DNA from: Streptosporangiaceae bacterium
GTDB taxonomy: Bacteria; Actinomycetota; Actinomycetes; Streptosporangiales; Streptosporangiaceae
DNA length: 7,849 bases
Direction of reading: 5' to 3'
NCBI GenBank assembly: GCA_030045175.1
Contig: JASIBM010000623.1
Coordinates: 1 to 7,849 of the forward strand
The notes beneath the pieces are model-generated. The model had not been told where the DNA came from and did not search any database. It was given only the letters and a program-made list of their open reading frames with translations. The position numbers were made by a program, and so were the translations under genes. Of this stretch, positions 1-5,915 are shown one piece after another (position 1 is the first letter of the stretch; every line of letters begins with the position of its first letter).

Positions 1-698
1 CGGCCGCCCAGCCGGCGCTGCCGCTGCCGCTGCCGCAGGTGCTCGGTGTCGTTCAGTGAGCGCACGACGGCGGATCCGTCGTCGAAGCAGTCGATGCGCG
101 ATAGCGAGGCCACGTCAAGGTTGATCCTGAACATGGCCTCGGGCGGCGCGAGCAGCGCGCGGCATATCAGGGTCTTGATCGGGGTCACGTGGCTGACCAC
201 CACCGCCGTCTGGTGCCTGTGCGCATCGACCAGCCGGTCGAGCGCGGCGAGCACCCGCAGCGCCACCTTGGCGAAGCTCTCACCGCCCGGCGGCGCGGCG
301 TCCGGGCTGGACAGCCACGCCGCCAGCTCATCCGGCCAGGCCTTGTCCGCCTCGGTGAACGTCAGGCCCTGCCACAGGCCGAAGTCGGCCTCAGCCAGGT
401 CATCGTCCACCGACATCGGCGCGCCCGTTGCCTCGGCGACCGCCTCCGCTGTCTTGCGTGCCCGCTGCAGCGGCGAGGTCACGATCACGTCGACGCCCGC
501 CCCGGCCAGCCGCCGCCCTACCAGGACCGCCTGCCTGGCGCCCTCCTTGGTCAGCGCGGTGTCCTCGCGGCCCGCGAACCTGCGCTCGATCGACAGCTCA
601 GTCTGGCCATGCCGGACGAGCAGGACGGACGTGGGCTGGCGGGGCGATGTCCCCCAGAACGGCGCGGCCGCGCCGGGGGGTCCTTGCGGGCTCGTCAC
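1..698 (-). CDS. Histidine phosphatase (acid-phosphatase-like), partial at left edge
   Basis: Histidine phosphatase superfamily, phosphoglycerate-mutase-like branch, which hydrolyses phosphomonoesters through a phospho-histidine; the substrate cannot be told. At least 232 codons are present and no stop is reached before the window edge. The GTG start overlaps the TGA of the zinc-ribbon gene (GTGA), so the two are translationally coupled. Visible motifs are LLVRHGQT with R29 and nucleophile H30, SPLQRARKT with R79, the acid E103 in EADFGLWQG, and the second histidine H170 in VVSHVTPIK. The segment ERRFAGRED is what I expect in the phosphatase half of actinobacterial bifunctional RNase H/acid phosphatases (Mycobacterium Rv2228c type). 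That half normally follows an RNase HI domain; here only about 24 Pro/Gly/Ala-rich residues precede it, so the RNase H half is absent. The C-terminus, with an NDTEHLR stretch and a QR-rich tail, looks close to the natural end. The family call is firm; the substrate is unknown. Confidence 0.9.
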   Translation of the reverse strand, partial: MTSPQGPPGAAAPFWGTSPRQPTSVLLVRHGQTELSIERRFAGREDTALTKEGARQAVLVGRRLAGAGVDVIVTSPLQRARKTAEAVAEATGAPMSVDDDLAEADFGLWQGLTFTEADKAWPDELAAWLSSPDAAPPGGESFAKVALRVLAALDRLVDAHRHQTAVVVSHVTPIKTLICRALLAPPEAMFRINLDVASLSRIDCFDDGSAVVRSLNDTEHLRQRQRQRRLGG

Positions 699-1438
699 AG
701 CCCTGACTCAGGAGTTCTGACCAGGATCCTGCGGCACTCCTCGCAGCGGAGCACCTCGTCATCGGGAGCCACCCTGATCGCGTTCAGGTCAACGGTGTTG
801 AGCGTCAGGTTGCAGCCCTGGCAGCGCCGCTGGCGCAGGGCGGCCGCGCCGACGCCGCCGTATTGCGCCCTGAGCTTGTCGTACAGGTCGAGCAGGTCCG
901 GCGGCGTGGCGTCGGCGACCCCGGCGCGGCGGGCTCCCGCCTTCTCGGCCTGCTCGTCAAGCTCGGCCAGCGCGGCATCCCGCCTGGCGGCCACCCGCTC
1001 GAGCTCGGCGCCGGCCTGACCGCGCTGCTCGGTGTCGCCGTCCAGGCGAGCCTGAGCGCTCTCGCGGCGCTCCATCACGTCCAGGACGATCTCTTCAAGG
1101 TCGGACTGCCTGCGGCGCAGCGACTGCACCTCAGACTGGAGGTTCTCAAGCTCTCGTGGCGAGCTGACCATGCCGCCGTCCAGGCGCTGGCGGTCGCGCT
1201 CGATCCTGGTGCGGACCTGCTCGACGTCGGCCTCCGCCTTGGCCTGCTCCCGCTTGAGGTCGCTGAGCTGCGCGGTCACGGACGCGATCGAGTCACGCAG
1301 CTGCGCCTCGCGGCTCATCAAGTCGGCGACCTCGGCGTGCTCTGGCAGGCCGCGCCGGCGGTGCGCTATCCTGCCGAGCTCGGCGTCGATTTCTGCTAGC
1401 TCAAGCAGCCGGAGCTGCGCCTGCGGCGATGCTTTCAC
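695..1438 (-). CDS. Zinc-ribbon coiled-coil protein (C4-type, CT398-like)
   Basis: 247-residue cytoplasmic protein of the C4-type zinc-ribbon family (Mycobacterium Rv2229c type), thought to bind nucleic acid or act as a scaffold; no enzymatic role is known. Residues about 1-180 are almost all charged heptad-like helix (LSDLKREQAKAEADVEQV and similar), which predicts a long antiparallel coiled coil. The C-terminus has two CxxC knuckles, C206/C209 (CQGC) and C232/C235 (CEEC), forming one zinc site. The start is GTG at 1438, since no ATG lies near the conserved N-terminus QLRLLELAEID. The Shine-Dalgarno is poor: an AGG about 13 bases upstream. It overlaps the downstream phosphatase by four bases. 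In many actinobacteria a Nif3-like gene lies just upstream; here the rskA gene does, 67 bases away, so the usual trio is broken. Confidence 0.93.
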   Translation of the reverse strand: MKASPQAQLRLLELAEIDAELGRIAHRRRGLPEHAEVADLMSREAQLRDSIASVTAQLSDLKREQAKAEADVEQVRTRIERDRQRLDGGMVSSPRELENLQSEVQSLRRRQSDLEEIVLDVMERRESAQARLDGDTEQRGQAGAELERVAARRDAALAELDEQAEKAGARRAGVADATPPDLLDLYDKLRAQYGGVGAAALRQRRCQGCNLTLNTVDLNAIRVAPDDEVLRCEECRRILVRTPESGL

Positions 1439-1505
1439 GAGGCAACGTTAACCTGTCCGCGCCTGGCCGCGCGCACGATGCCGGCCGCTGCCCTAGGCCG
1501 GGCCG

Positions 1506-2282
1506 CTATGCCCCGATCAGCACCACCGGGGCCGACGTCGGCCACCGCGATCCCCCGGCAGGCTCGACCGTCAGGCCGATCATGTCACCGGAGCTAAGCC
1601 CGGACACCACGGCTGGCCCGGCCATGCCGCCGGCCGATGCCCCGAGCATGCCAGCGGGACGAGTCCCGCTCGGCCCCATCAGCCAGAGCTCGTACCCTTC
1701 CGCCGCGGGCAGCCGCCGCATGCCGTGGGCGGTGAACACGATCGCGTGCACGCGATACGACATCACCACGGTCGCCACCCCGCCGGTGCGGATCTTCGCC
1801 GTCAGCATCACCTTGTCGGGGGCGTTGAGCACCATGGCGATCATGTGGGCCTGGCGCTGGGACTCGTGCAACTGCCCCATCTGGTCGCGCATGGCGGCGT
1901 CAACGCCGACCGCGCCGGCGAGCACGAGGACCGCCGCGGCGATCGCCAGCCTCGGCAGCAGCGGGCCAGCCGCCTTCCGCTGGCGCCAGCGCCACCGAGC
2001 CAGCCCGCGCTCGGCGGTCACGCCGCGCTCGGCGGTCGCGCCGGAGCCGGCCGGCGCTTGCTGGCTCGTCCGGCTCGCCGCCGCCATGGTGACGCGCTTT
2101 AGCTCGTCCCGCGGACCCACCGCGGTGGCCGTGCCTAGCCTCGTGGTCGCCTCGCGAAGCTCGCGGATCTCCTGACGGCACTGCTCGCAGCCCGCCAGAT
2201 GCTCATCGAACGCGGCCCGCTCGTCATCGGTCACCGCGTCGAGCACGTAGGCCCCGACCAGGGTGTGCAGGTCGTCAGCCAT
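1506..2282 (-). CDS. rskA: Anti-sigma-K factor, RskA family
   Basis: Membrane-spanning anti-sigma factor expected to hold the adjacent SigK-like sigma factor inactive until regulated proteolysis. The 258 residues run as follows: a cytoplasmic N-terminal anti-sigma domain with the zinc-type motif H28-x3-C32-x2-C35, a basic linker, one transmembrane helix at about 109-128 (AIAAAVLVLAGAVGV), and an extracytoplasmic RskA domain with the family signatures YELWLMGPSG and GLTVEPAGGS near the end. The start was chosen at ATG 2282: it overlaps the sigma stop as TGATG, has GGTGGAG just upstream, and removes six unconserved residues of a longer reading frame. The linker holds a six-residue tandem repeat (TAERGV/TAERGL) from an 18-bp duplication. 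The one-base overlap implies co-translation with sigK, which gives the equal dosage a sigma/anti-sigma pair needs. Confidence 0.92.
   Translation of the reverse strand: MADDLHTLVGAYVLDAVTDDERAAFDEHLAGCEQCRQEIRELREATTRLGTATAVGPRDELKRVTMAAASRTSQQAPAGSGATAERGVTAERGLARWRWRQRKAAGPLLPRLAIAAAVLVLAGAVGVDAAMRDQMGQLHESQRQAHMIAMVLNAPDKVMLTAKIRTGGVATVVMSYRVHAIVFTAHGMRRLPAAEGYELWLMGPSGTRPAGMLGASAGGMAGPAVVSGLSSGDMIGLTVEPAGGSRWPTSAPVVLIGA
2005..2040 (-). repeat. 18-bp tandem duplication inside rskA
   Basis: Two adjacent 18-bp units (2005-2022 and 2023-2040) differ at one position. They encode a repeated six-residue unit in the cytoplasmic linker just before the membrane helix. The frame is kept, so the effect is only a slightly longer linker. 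Confidence 0.75.
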
Positions 2283-2896
2283 CACTCCACCCCCAGGCAA
2301 TCCCTGAGCCTGATCAGCCCGTCGCGCATCCGGGTCTTGACCGTCCCTGCGGGCACGCCGAGCAACTCAGCGACCTCACGGTAGGTGTAGCCGCTGTAGT
2401 AAGCGAGCCGGACGCACTCGCGCTGCAACTCCGTCAGCGCGGTCAGGCAGCGCCGCACCCGCTCCTGGTCCAGGCGCGCCTGCACCGCCTCGGTCACGTC
2501 GTCATAGTCGATCAGCGCCGTCGCGCTGCGCAGTTCCCTGCTGGCCTGGCTGCGCTCGGACCTGACCCGGTCAACGGCGCGGCGATGGGCCAGCGTCATG
2601 ACCCAGGCGGCACCGCTGCCGAGCGCGGGGTCGAACCTGCTGGCGTTCCGCCAGACCTCGAGCAGGACCTCCTGCATGACCTCTTCTGACTGGGCGGGAT
2701 CGCGGACGATCCGCCTGACGACGCCGAGCACCCAGCCGGCCACCTGGTCGTATACGGCATCGAAGGCGCGCTCGTCCCCCAGCGCGACCGCTGGCAAGAG
2801 GGCGTCAAGCCGCTGCGGCCCGTCCTGCGCCTGGCGCGACCGAGGCTTGCCAGGGCGCGGGCCAGCGGCCAGCTCGTCGCCATCTGTGCTGCCCAC
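2282..2896 (-). CDS. sigK: ECF sigma factor, SigK group
   Basis: RNA polymerase sigma factor of the extracytoplasmic-function type. The 204 residues hold sigma region 2 (about 38-115, with QEVLLEVWRNASRFDP and the region 2.4 helix LAHRRAVDRVR) and sigma region 4 (about 145-200, with helix-turn-helix YTYREVAELLGVPAGTVKTR). LEVWRNAS, MTLAHRRAVDRVR, LAYYSGYTY and the C-terminal LRDCLGVE match mycobacterial SigK closely as I recall it. C150 and C200 are 50 residues apart and four residues from the end is C200; this is the arrangement of the redox-active pair reported for M. tuberculosis SigK (C133/C183, from memory). The GTG start at 2896 lies 7 bases after a CGAATA -10-like element, so the mRNA is probably leaderless; an alternative Shine-Dalgarno (AGGA) would be only 2 bases from GTG. 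It is followed by rskA with a one-base overlap and is likely autoregulated. Confidence 0.92.
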   Translation of the reverse strand: MGSTDGDELAAGPRPGKPRSRQAQDGPQRLDALLPAVALGDERAFDAVYDQVAGWVLGVVRRIVRDPAQSEEVMQEVLLEVWRNASRFDPALGSGAAWVMTLAHRRAVDRVRSERSQASRELRSATALIDYDDVTEAVQARLDQERVRRCLTALTELQRECVRLAYYSGYTYREVAELLGVPAGTVKTRMRDGLIRLRDCLGVE

Positions 2897-2903
2897 GTTC
2901 CTA

Positions 2904-2931
2904 TATTCGTCGCCCGCGCCGTCACGGCTTG
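2904..2931 (-). promoter_or_regulatory. SigK-type promoter of sigK-rskA
   Basis: On the minus strand the sequence reads CAAGCC (2931-2926), a 16-base spacer, then CGAATA (2909-2904), followed after 7 bases by the GTG of sigK. The reported M. tuberculosis SigK consensus (CCATCC, 16-17 bases, CGAAT; from memory) agrees well in the -10 and partly in the -35. The inferred start of transcription falls at or within a base or two of the GTG. Confidence 0.6.
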
Positions 2932-2941
2932 GTCACCCGGG

Positions 2942-2969
2942 CAATCCACGCTGCGGGCTGGTACGAATG
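2942..2969 (+). promoter_or_regulatory. SigK-type promoter of the Mo oxidoreductase gene
   Basis: The plus strand reads CAATCC (2942-2947), a 16-base spacer, then CGAATG (2964-2969), followed after 6 bases by GTG at 2976. Architecture and sequence mirror the divergent sigK promoter. The -10 overlaps the ATG at 2967, which therefore is unlikely to be in the transcript. Confidence 0.62.
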
Positions 2970-2975
2970 ACCAGT

Positions 2976-4598
2976 GTGAACCGAGTCAAGTCCATGCTCG
3001 CCCGGATCGCCGGGCTGCTCCCCGGCCTGTTCGCAGGCCTGCTCTCCGGCGCCGTAGGGGTCTGCGTCGGCATCCTTGTCGCCGGCTTTACCGGCCCGGT
3101 GGGCTCACCGGTCGCCGCGGTCGCCGAGTCCGCCATCGACCTGGCCACGCCAGGGCTGAAGGAGTTCGCGATCAGGGAGTTCGGCAGCAACGACAAGAAT
3201 GCGCTGCAGATCGGCGTGCTCGTGGTGCTCGCCCTGTTCGCCTGCGTCATCGGCGTGCTAGCGCGACGTCGGCTCGGCTACGGGCTGATCGGCGTCGCCG
3301 TCTTCGCCGCCGTCGGCATGACGGCGGCCGCGACCAGGCCGACAGCCACGCCTGCCGACCTGTTCCCCGCGCTGATCGGCTCGATGGTCGCCGCGCTCGC
3401 CCTGGTCCTGCTCACCCGCGCCGCCGGGCCAGCCAGGCCAGCCGCGTCAACCCGGCCAGCCGCGATAGCAAGCCAAGCCGGGCCGGCCACCCCGGCCGCG
3501 CCAGCCAGGTCCAGCCTGCGGGTCAGCGAACCGCCTCGCAGGCAGTTCATGCTGCTAGGCGCCGCGACGGCTGGCACGGCGGCGGTCGCGTACGTGGGCG
3601 GCCGGATGCTCAGCGAGGCCGCCGCGGTCACCGCCGCCGAGCGCGCGATCAAGCTGCCCACCCCGGCGACCCCCGCACCGCCGCTGCCGGACGGCGTGAA
3701 CCTGCACATTCCCGGCCTCAGCCCGTTCATCACGCCCAACTCGTCCTTCTACCGCGTCGATACCGCGATCTTGCTGCCGCAGATCCCGCCGTCGAGCTGG
3801 CAGCTGCGGATCCACGGGATGGTCTCCAGGCCCATGACGCTCACCTTCGACCAGCTACTGCGGCGCCCGCTGCTCGAGGACTACATCACCTTGTGCTGCG
3901 TGTCGAACCCGGTGGGCGGGCCGTACATAAGCAACGCCAAGTGGCTCGGGGCGAGCCTCGGCGCCCTGCTGCGCGAGGCCGGCATCCGGGCCGGCGCCGA
4001 TCAGCTGTTCTGCACCTCCGCCGACGGCTTCACATCGGGGACGCCGGTGCAGACGGCGATGGATGGCAGGGATGCGATGCTTGCCGTCGCGATGAACGGC
4101 ACGCCGCTACCGGTCGCGCACGGCTTCCCGGTCCGCACTGTGGTGCCTGGCCTGTACGGCTACGTGTCGGCCTGCAAGTGGATCACCGACATCAACGTGA
4201 CGACGTACGCGGCGAACGCCGCGTACTGGGCGCAGCGGGGCTGGTCACAGCAGGCCCCGATCAAGACAGAGTCTCGGATCGACGTCCCGAACGGGACGGG
4301 CCCGGTCAGGGCCGGCCGCACGGCGATCGCCGGGGTGGCCTGGGCGCAGCACAAGGGCATCGACGCGGTGCACGTCAGGGTCGACCGGGGGGCCTGGCAG
4401 CAGGCCAGGCTGGCCGCTGTGCCAGGGATCGACTGCTGGCGGCAGTGGGTGCTCGACTGGAACGCCCCCACGGGGACGCACCTGATCGAGGCGCGGGCGA
4501 CGGACGCCACCGGCTACACCCAGACCTCCGTCCAGGCCTCGACCGTCCCGAACGGCGCCACCGGCTACCCCTCGGTGGTCGTGTCGGTCGTGAAGTAG
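2976..4598 (+). CDS. Membrane-anchored molybdopterin-dependent oxidoreductase (sulfite-oxidase fold)
   Basis: About 540 residues. Residues 14-146 hold four predicted membrane helices (about 14-38, 77-96, 103-118, 129-146). A Pro/Ala-rich linker follows, then RRQF (188-191) ahead of a hydrophobic stretch (192-209), which resembles a twin-arginine signal. Then comes the oxidoreductase Mo-binding domain of the sulfite-oxidase family (about 240-420), with TLCCVSN, in which C308 is the expected Mo ligand, and PVGGPYISNAKWLG. A Mo-cofactor dimerisation-like domain ends the protein. The catalytic part should lie outside the membrane and perform an oxygen-atom transfer; the substrate is unknown. GTG 2976 was chosen because a SigK-like -10 box covers the upstream ATG 2967; ATG 2994 is a further option. 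The gene is divergent from sigK-rskA and probably in its regulon. Unusual points are the doubled cysteine at the ligand site and a twin-arginine motif placed after four membrane segments. Confidence 0.9.
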   Translation: MNRVKSMLARIAGLLPGLFAGLLSGAVGVCVGILVAGFTGPVGSPVAAVAESAIDLATPGLKEFAIREFGSNDKNALQIGVLVVLALFACVIGVLARRRLGYGLIGVAVFAAVGMTAAATRPTATPADLFPALIGSMVAALALVLLTRAAGPARPAASTRPAAIASQAGPATPAAPARSSLRVSEPPRRQFMLLGAATAGTAAVAYVGGRMLSEAAAVTAAERAIKLPTPATPAPPLPDGVNLHIPGLSPFITPNSSFYRVDTAILLPQIPPSSWQLRIHGMVSRPMTLTFDQLLRRPLLEDYITLCCVSNPVGGPYISNAKWLGASLGALLREAGIRAGADQLFCTSADGFTSGTPVQTAMDGRDAMLAVAMNGTPLPVAHGFPVRTVVPGLYGYVSACKWITDINVTTYAANAAYWAQRGWSQQAPIKTESRIDVPNGTGPVRAGRTAIAGVAWAQHKGIDAVHVRVDRGAWQQARLAAVPGIDCWRQWVLDWNAPTGTHLIEARATDATGYTQTSVQASTVPNGATGYPSVVVSVVK

Positions 4599-4615
4599 CC
4601 GCCGGCTTCGGGCGG
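4599..4615 (+). terminator. Weak stem-loop after the Mo oxidoreductase gene
   Basis: CCGCC and GGCGG flank a 7-base loop immediately after the TAG stop. The stem is short and has no T-run, so it is only a possible terminator. Confidence 0.25.
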
Positions 4616-4643
4616 ATCCCGTGGGCCGCGATACCGTCGGCAG

Positions 4644-5387
4644 ATGGTGCCAGGCGACCGCGGGGGGTTCTGGGCCAGCGGGGTCTGGGGTGCCCCCAGG
4701 CGGCACCGTGTCCCCCCTGGCCAGCACCGCGGGGGGTTCTGGGGGGTCGCCCCCCCTGGCCAGCACCGCGTCACCACGGTCGCGTTCGACATCGGCGGCG
4801 TCTTGCTCGACTGGGATCCGCGGCACCTGTATCGCAGGCTCATCCCCGACCCGGCCGAGCTGGCGGACTTCCTCGGCCGGATCTGCACGCCGCAGTGGCA
4901 CCTGGCGCACGACCTCGGTGCCGACACGGAGCGGTCGTGCCGCGACCTCGCCCGGCGGCACCCCAGGCACGCGGACCTGATCATGGCCTGGATCGATGAC
5001 GCCGATGAGATGGTGGCCGGGCAGTTCGACGCGGTGGTGGGCGTGCTCGCCGACGTGAAGGCGGCCGGGTTCCGCTGCCTCGCGCTCAGCAACATGGAGG
5101 GGCACAAGTACCTGCGGCGGCGGTCGGCGTACCCGTTCTTTGGCATGTTCGACGGGTGCGTGATCTCAGGATTCGAGGGCGTCGCCAAGCCGCAGCGCGA
5201 GATCTTCGAGATCTTGCTTTCTCGTTATGGCCTCGAGCCGCACGCCACGGTGTTCGTGGACGACAACGCCGGCAATGTCGCCGCGGCCAGGGAGCTCGGC
5301 ATGCTCGCCGTGCGGTACCTGGCCGCCGACCAGCTCAGGCGGGACCTGGGCGGCCTGGGAATGCGCGTCCCTGGCCACCCAGGCTGA
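4644..5387 (+). CDS. HAD-family hydrolase (HAD-IA type) with repeat-derived N-terminus
   Basis: Haloacid-dehalogenase-superfamily hydrolase, probably a small-molecule phosphatase; the substrate is unknown. The family core starts near residue 43: motif I FDIGGVLLDWD with nucleophile D49 and glycine where the usual second Asp stands (as in YihX-like members, DLGNV), motif II ALSNM (S149), motif III K182 in GVAKPQREIF, motif IV VFVDDN (D206/D207). A helical cap fills about 60-135. Length from the core matches the family. Upstream, the only in-frame ATG/GTG starts are 4644 and 4647, and residues 3-42 are low-complexity Gly/Pro/Trp sequence read from G-rich repeats, so the natural start seems to have been lost. 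No good Shine-Dalgarno precedes 4644. The gene converges on the next one with a 9-base gap. Confidence 0.85.
   Translation: MVPGDRGGFWASGVWGAPRRHRVPPGQHRGGFWGVAPPGQHRVTTVAFDIGGVLLDWDPRHLYRRLIPDPAELADFLGRICTPQWHLAHDLGADTERSCRDLARRHPRHADLIMAWIDDADEMVAGQFDAVVGVLADVKAAGFRCLALSNMEGHKYLRRRSAYPFFGMFDGCVISGFEGVAKPQREIFEILLSRYGLEPHATVFVDDNAGNVAAARELGMLAVRYLAADQLRRDLGGLGMRVPGHPG
4657..4770 (+). repeat. G/C-rich repeat cluster at the HAD start
   Basis: An exact 18-bp direct repeat (4657-4674 and 4726-4743, ACCGCGGGGGGTTCTGGG) is interlaced with an exact 20-bp repeat (4712-4731 and 4751-4770) spaced 39 bp, which keeps frame. Small hairpins lie within it: CTGGGG/CCCCAG (4685-4699) and GGGGGG/CCCCCC (4741-4755). 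Related G-tract sequence occurs at 642-684 and 6331-6376. Confidence 0.8.
5345..5383 (+). terminator. Strong hairpin at the 3' end of the HAD gene
   Basis: CCTGGG (5345-5350) pairs with CCCAGG (5378-5383), GGCC with GGCC, and GGGA with TCCC, around the 7-base loop 5361-5367, with two mismatches. It lies inside the last HAD codons, between two convergent genes separated by 9 bases, so it could end transcription from either side. No T-run is present. Confidence 0.4.
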
Positions 5388-5396
5388 CGCTGGCTA

Positions 5397-5846
5397 CTAA
5401 CTCCACGCCGCGGCGCAGGCGCCCGTCTTCACCTTCGCCACCTTGAAGCCGTCCTGCCCGTTGCCGTTGACGCTGGTGCCCGAGTCGCCGGAGAACAGGT
5501 AGAGCCGCTTGCCCCGGTAGGTGACCTGGAGCCGATGGCCGAACGTGGCTGTCTTCAGGCAGGTGGTGCCGAGCGGGGTCGTCTTCCCCTCGGGCATGAG
5601 CAACGGAGGCCAGGCGGACAGGCAACCTCCCGTGCAGCTGCCGGCTGGCAGGTAGTAGAGGCTGCGCCCGTGCGTAGTGGCGAGCATCTTGCCGAACGGC
5701 GACCTGGTCACGACCTTGACAACGGCCGCCTTCCTGGTCGCCTGCGGCTGCGCCTGCGCGGCCGTCACTCCCCCGGCCGTCAGGCTGCCCGCGAGCGCGA
5801 TCGCGGCGGCCGCGCCGATCACCTTCCAGTTTCTGGTCAAGGTCAC
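5397..5846 (-). CDS. Exported 'secreted repeat' protein (COG4315/PF03640-like)
   Basis: Small exported protein of the family known as secreted repeats of unknown function. An N-terminal signal peptide has basic residues (TRNWK), a hydrophobic Ala/Leu core and a likely AQA cleavage site near residue 32. No lipobox cysteine is seen, so the mature protein is probably soluble rather than a lipoprotein. Two family repeats are visible: RSLYYLPAGSCTGGCLSAWPP and, later, KRLYLFSGDSG with GQDGFKV. Four cysteines (CTGGC, CLKT, GACAAAW) could form disulfides outside the cell. The reading frame begins at GTG 5846, but GGAGG (5852-5848) lies only one base from it; TTG at 5840, 7 bases from the GGAGG, is the better-placed start. 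The function is unknown. Such extracytoplasmic proteins are plausible clients of SigK-type regulation, but no SigK-like promoter is seen here. Confidence 0.87.
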   Translation of the reverse strand: MTLTRNWKVIGAAAAIALAGSLTAGGVTAAQAQPQATRKAAVVKVVTRSPFGKMLATTHGRSLYYLPAGSCTGGCLSAWPPLLMPEGKTTPLGTTCLKTATFGHRLQVTYRGKRLYLFSGDSGTSVNGNGQDGFKVAKVKTGACAAAWS

Positions 5847-5847
5847 G

Positions 5848-5852
5848 CCTCC
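5848..5852 (-). promoter_or_regulatory. Shine-Dalgarno that favours a TTG start at 5840
   Basis: GGAGG on the minus strand is one base from GTG 5846 but seven bases from TTG 5840. Normal spacing supports TTG, giving MTRNWK as the N-terminus. Confidence 0.6.
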
Positions 5853-5915
5853 ATATGTCTGGGAATCGCCGTCAGTCCATTGATACGCACCGCGGGCCGG
5901 CCCGGTTCAGCCCGG

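Noticed and set aside
46..720. Plus-strand long frames opposite the phosphatase and zinc-ribbon genes (also 189-1019, 863-1399)
   Set aside because: They are antisense shadows; the minus strand carries clear family motifs throughout.
2598..2966. Upstream in-frame extension of the Mo oxidoreductase frame
   Set aside because: It overlaps sigK on the other strand and crosses the SigK-type promoter; it is an open-frame artefact of high GC.
3893..4999. Plus-strand 368-residue frame overlapping the Mo oxidoreductase and HAD genes
   Set aside because: It is Arg/Gly-rich, out of frame with two recognised genes, and has no motif of its own.
5847..5915. SigK-type promoter for the exported repeat protein
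   Set aside because: CGATTC is present, but no CAATCC-like -35 lies 16-17 bases upstream; only a weak CAATGG is seen at a different spacing.
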